Source: Pseudomonadota bacterium (GTDB taxonomy: Bacteria > Pseudomonadota > Gammaproteobacteria > Steroidobacterales > Steroidobacteraceae). From it: a stretch of DNA of 33,154 nt. Made by a program: the position numbers and the translations under genes. Positions within the stretch are counted from its first letter, which is position 1; each line of letters opens with the position of its first letter. The stretch lies in contig JABBNZ010000037.1 in the NCBI GenBank assembly GCA_019352035.1, positions 1 through 33,154 of the forward strand, read 5' to 3'. Below the pieces are notes generated by a model that searched no databases, was not told where the DNA came from, and was given only the letters and a program-made list of their open reading frames with translations. This document shows positions 32,282 to 33,154 of the stretch, in pieces.

Positions 32282-32392
32282 GTTCCACCGGCAGCTGCGC
32301 CGGCGGGCGAGCGCGAACATCGCGCCGAGACGTCGCGGATCGCAGACGCCGAAAACCGGCGCGGGTATACGCATTGCTCGAATGCATCGGGT
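32282..32392 (+). other. Short spacer upstream of the last glycosyltransferase
   Basis: A 5-bp hairpin (CGCCG-AAAAC-CGGCG, 32347-32361) is followed by GGGTATACGCATTGCT. That stretch has weak -24/-12 spacing (GG 32364-32365, GC 32376-32377) as well as a TATACG -10-like hexamer. Neither reading is strong, and the leader would be only a few nt long. Confidence 0.3.
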
Positions 32393-33154
32393 ATGCGAAT
32401 CCTGCTCGTCGCCCCTCAGCCCTTTTACCAAGAACGCGGTACGCCCATCGCGGTGCGGATGCTGGTCGAGGTTCTCTGTAGCCAGGGCCATGCCGTCGAT
32501 GTGTTGACTTACCACGAGGGCGCGGACCTCGAAATCGAGGGGCTGCGGATCCTGCGCACGCCGGCATTGCCGGGGCTGGGCCATATTCCGATCGGAATCT
32601 CGTGGAAGAAGCTCGTTTGCGACCTGCTGATCTCGGCGCGATTGCTGGGACTGGCGCTGTCGCAGCAATACGACGTGATCCACGCGGTGGAGGAGGCGGT
32701 GTTTCCCGCGATACTGCTGCGCTCCGTGTCGCGCGCGAGAGTCGTGTACGACATGGATTCCATGCTCGGGGATTCACTTGTCTCAAAATGGAGACTTCTG
32801 CGGCCGGCGGCGAGCCTGCTGCGCGCGATCGAGCGCGCCGCCATTCGCAGATCCGATGCGGTCTTCGCGGTCTGCAATGACCTGGCGCGGCATGCGAGGC
32901 TCGATGCGCCGCAAGTGCCGGTGTTCCTGATCGAGGACGTGGCGCTGCCCGCGCAGCAGCCCGGCAACTGCGCCGAGCCGCTGCGCGAGCTGCTGGGATT
33001 CGAGGGCGCGCTCGCGCTCTACGTCGGGAACCTGCAGCGCTATCAGGGCGTGGAGCAGGTCGTGCGCGCCATGGCGCAGCTGCCGAAGGGGCTCGATGTC
33101 ACGCTGGTGTTGATCGGCGGTGCGCCGGAGGACGTCGCCCGCGTGCGCACGCTC
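32393..33154 (+). CDS. GT4-family glycosyltransferase (3' end beyond window)
   Basis: From ATG 32393 the frame is open to the window edge (254 codons), so the C-terminal donor domain is incomplete. The N terminus MRILLVAPQPFYQERGTPIAVRMLVEVL is a GT-B acceptor-domain start. AVFAVCNDLARHA follows the interdomain region, and FEGALALYVGNLQRYQGVEQVVRAM is the start of the donor-binding domain typical of GT4 enzymes. The catalytic EX7E region lies beyond the edge. Likely another sugar transferase of the EPS repeat unit, suggesting the locus continues to the right. Confidence 0.88.
   Translation, partial: MRILLVAPQPFYQERGTPIAVRMLVEVLCSQGHAVDVLTYHEGADLEIEGLRILRTPALPGLGHIPIGISWKKLVCDLLISARLLGLALSQQYDVIHAVEEAVFPAILLRSVSRARVVYDMDSMLGDSLVSKWRLLRPAASLLRAIERAAIRRSDAVFAVCNDLARHARLDAPQVPVFLIEDVALPAQQPGNCAEPLRELLGFEGALALYVGNLQRYQGVEQVVRAMAQLPKGLDVTLVLIGGAPEDVARVRTL

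Noticed and set aside
32361-32377. Sigma54 promoter before the last glycosyltransferase
   Set aside because: GG-N10-GC spacing is met but the CACG part of the -24 box is not, and the leader would be only about 4 nt.
1-33154. Exosortase/PEP-CTERM locus
   Set aside because: Gene content and sigma54 sites resemble such loci, but no exosortase, PEP-CTERM sorting signal or PrsK/PrsR is present in the window, so it is not claimed.
1-33154. CRISPR arrays, tRNA/rRNA genes, insertion sequences, phage genes
   Set aside because: None seen: no regularly spaced repeats, no tRNA-like cloverleaf noticed, no transposase or integrase motifs.

Overview
The window is a high-GC stretch of Gram-negative, proteobacterial-type DNA. 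Lipoprotein signals, an outer-membrane barrel, a Wza-type export protein, sigma54 promoters and GEMM-I riboswitches all point that way; a beta- or gammaproteobacterium is likely, but nothing here fixes the genus. Nearly all of it is one exopolysaccharide (EPS) or capsule locus of the Wzx/Wzy type. Both ends cut through genes: a DUF4382-type lipoprotein on the left and a glycosyltransferase on the right.

Layout. (1) 1-7115: three minus-strand lipoprotein genes and two plus-strand genes, a PaaK/CapK-like adenylate-forming enzyme translationally coupled to a two-domain oxidoreductase. Two of the lipoproteins are close paralogues with a fibronectin-III-like domain. Each is preceded by the same regulatory stack: a -24/-12 (sigma54) promoter, a GEMM-I (c-di-GMP-I) riboswitch, a GCGCGC hairpin and a leader of about 120 nt. 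(2) 7116-15621: a tight six-gene operon with a WcaJ-type initiating phosphoglycosyl transferase, a GT-C (GT39-like) membrane glycosyltransferase, a Wzx flippase, a Wzy polymerase/ligase, a methyltransferase and a secreted putative glycoside hydrolase. (3) 15622-17267: a second secreted hydrolase, paralogous to the first, with its own promoter and a long hairpin-rich leader. (4) 17392-22947: an AsnB-type amidotransferase, facing a three-gene minus-strand run of glycosyltransferases. (5) 23073-30179: a methyltransferase, then the export and control operon: a Wza-like export protein, an outer-membrane barrel, a Wzz chain-length protein, a BY-kinase-like ATPase and two DPM1/GtrB-like GT2 proteins. 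The second GT2 has lost the DxD motif. (6) 30219-33154: a NodB-family deacetylase on the minus strand, a poorly coding gap, a small coiled-coil/TM protein and a truncated GT4.

Working model (inference): WcaJ loads the first sugar on undecaprenyl phosphate. The GT4, GT2 and GT-C enzymes extend it, and the methyltransferases, AsnB, oxidoreductase and deacetylase decorate it. Wzx flips and Wzy polymerises the repeat unit. Wzz and the kinase set chain length, and the Wza-like protein with the barrel exports the chain. The secreted hydrolases trim it. Sigma54-type promoters recur in front of the lipoprotein modules, the export operon, the 23073 methyltransferase and possibly the WcaJ operon. A shared enhancer-binding-protein circuit, with c-di-GMP sensing added at RNA level for the lipoproteins, is therefore the most interesting reading. 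No exosortase, PEP-CTERM protein, sigma54 activator or c-di-GMP enzyme lies inside the window.
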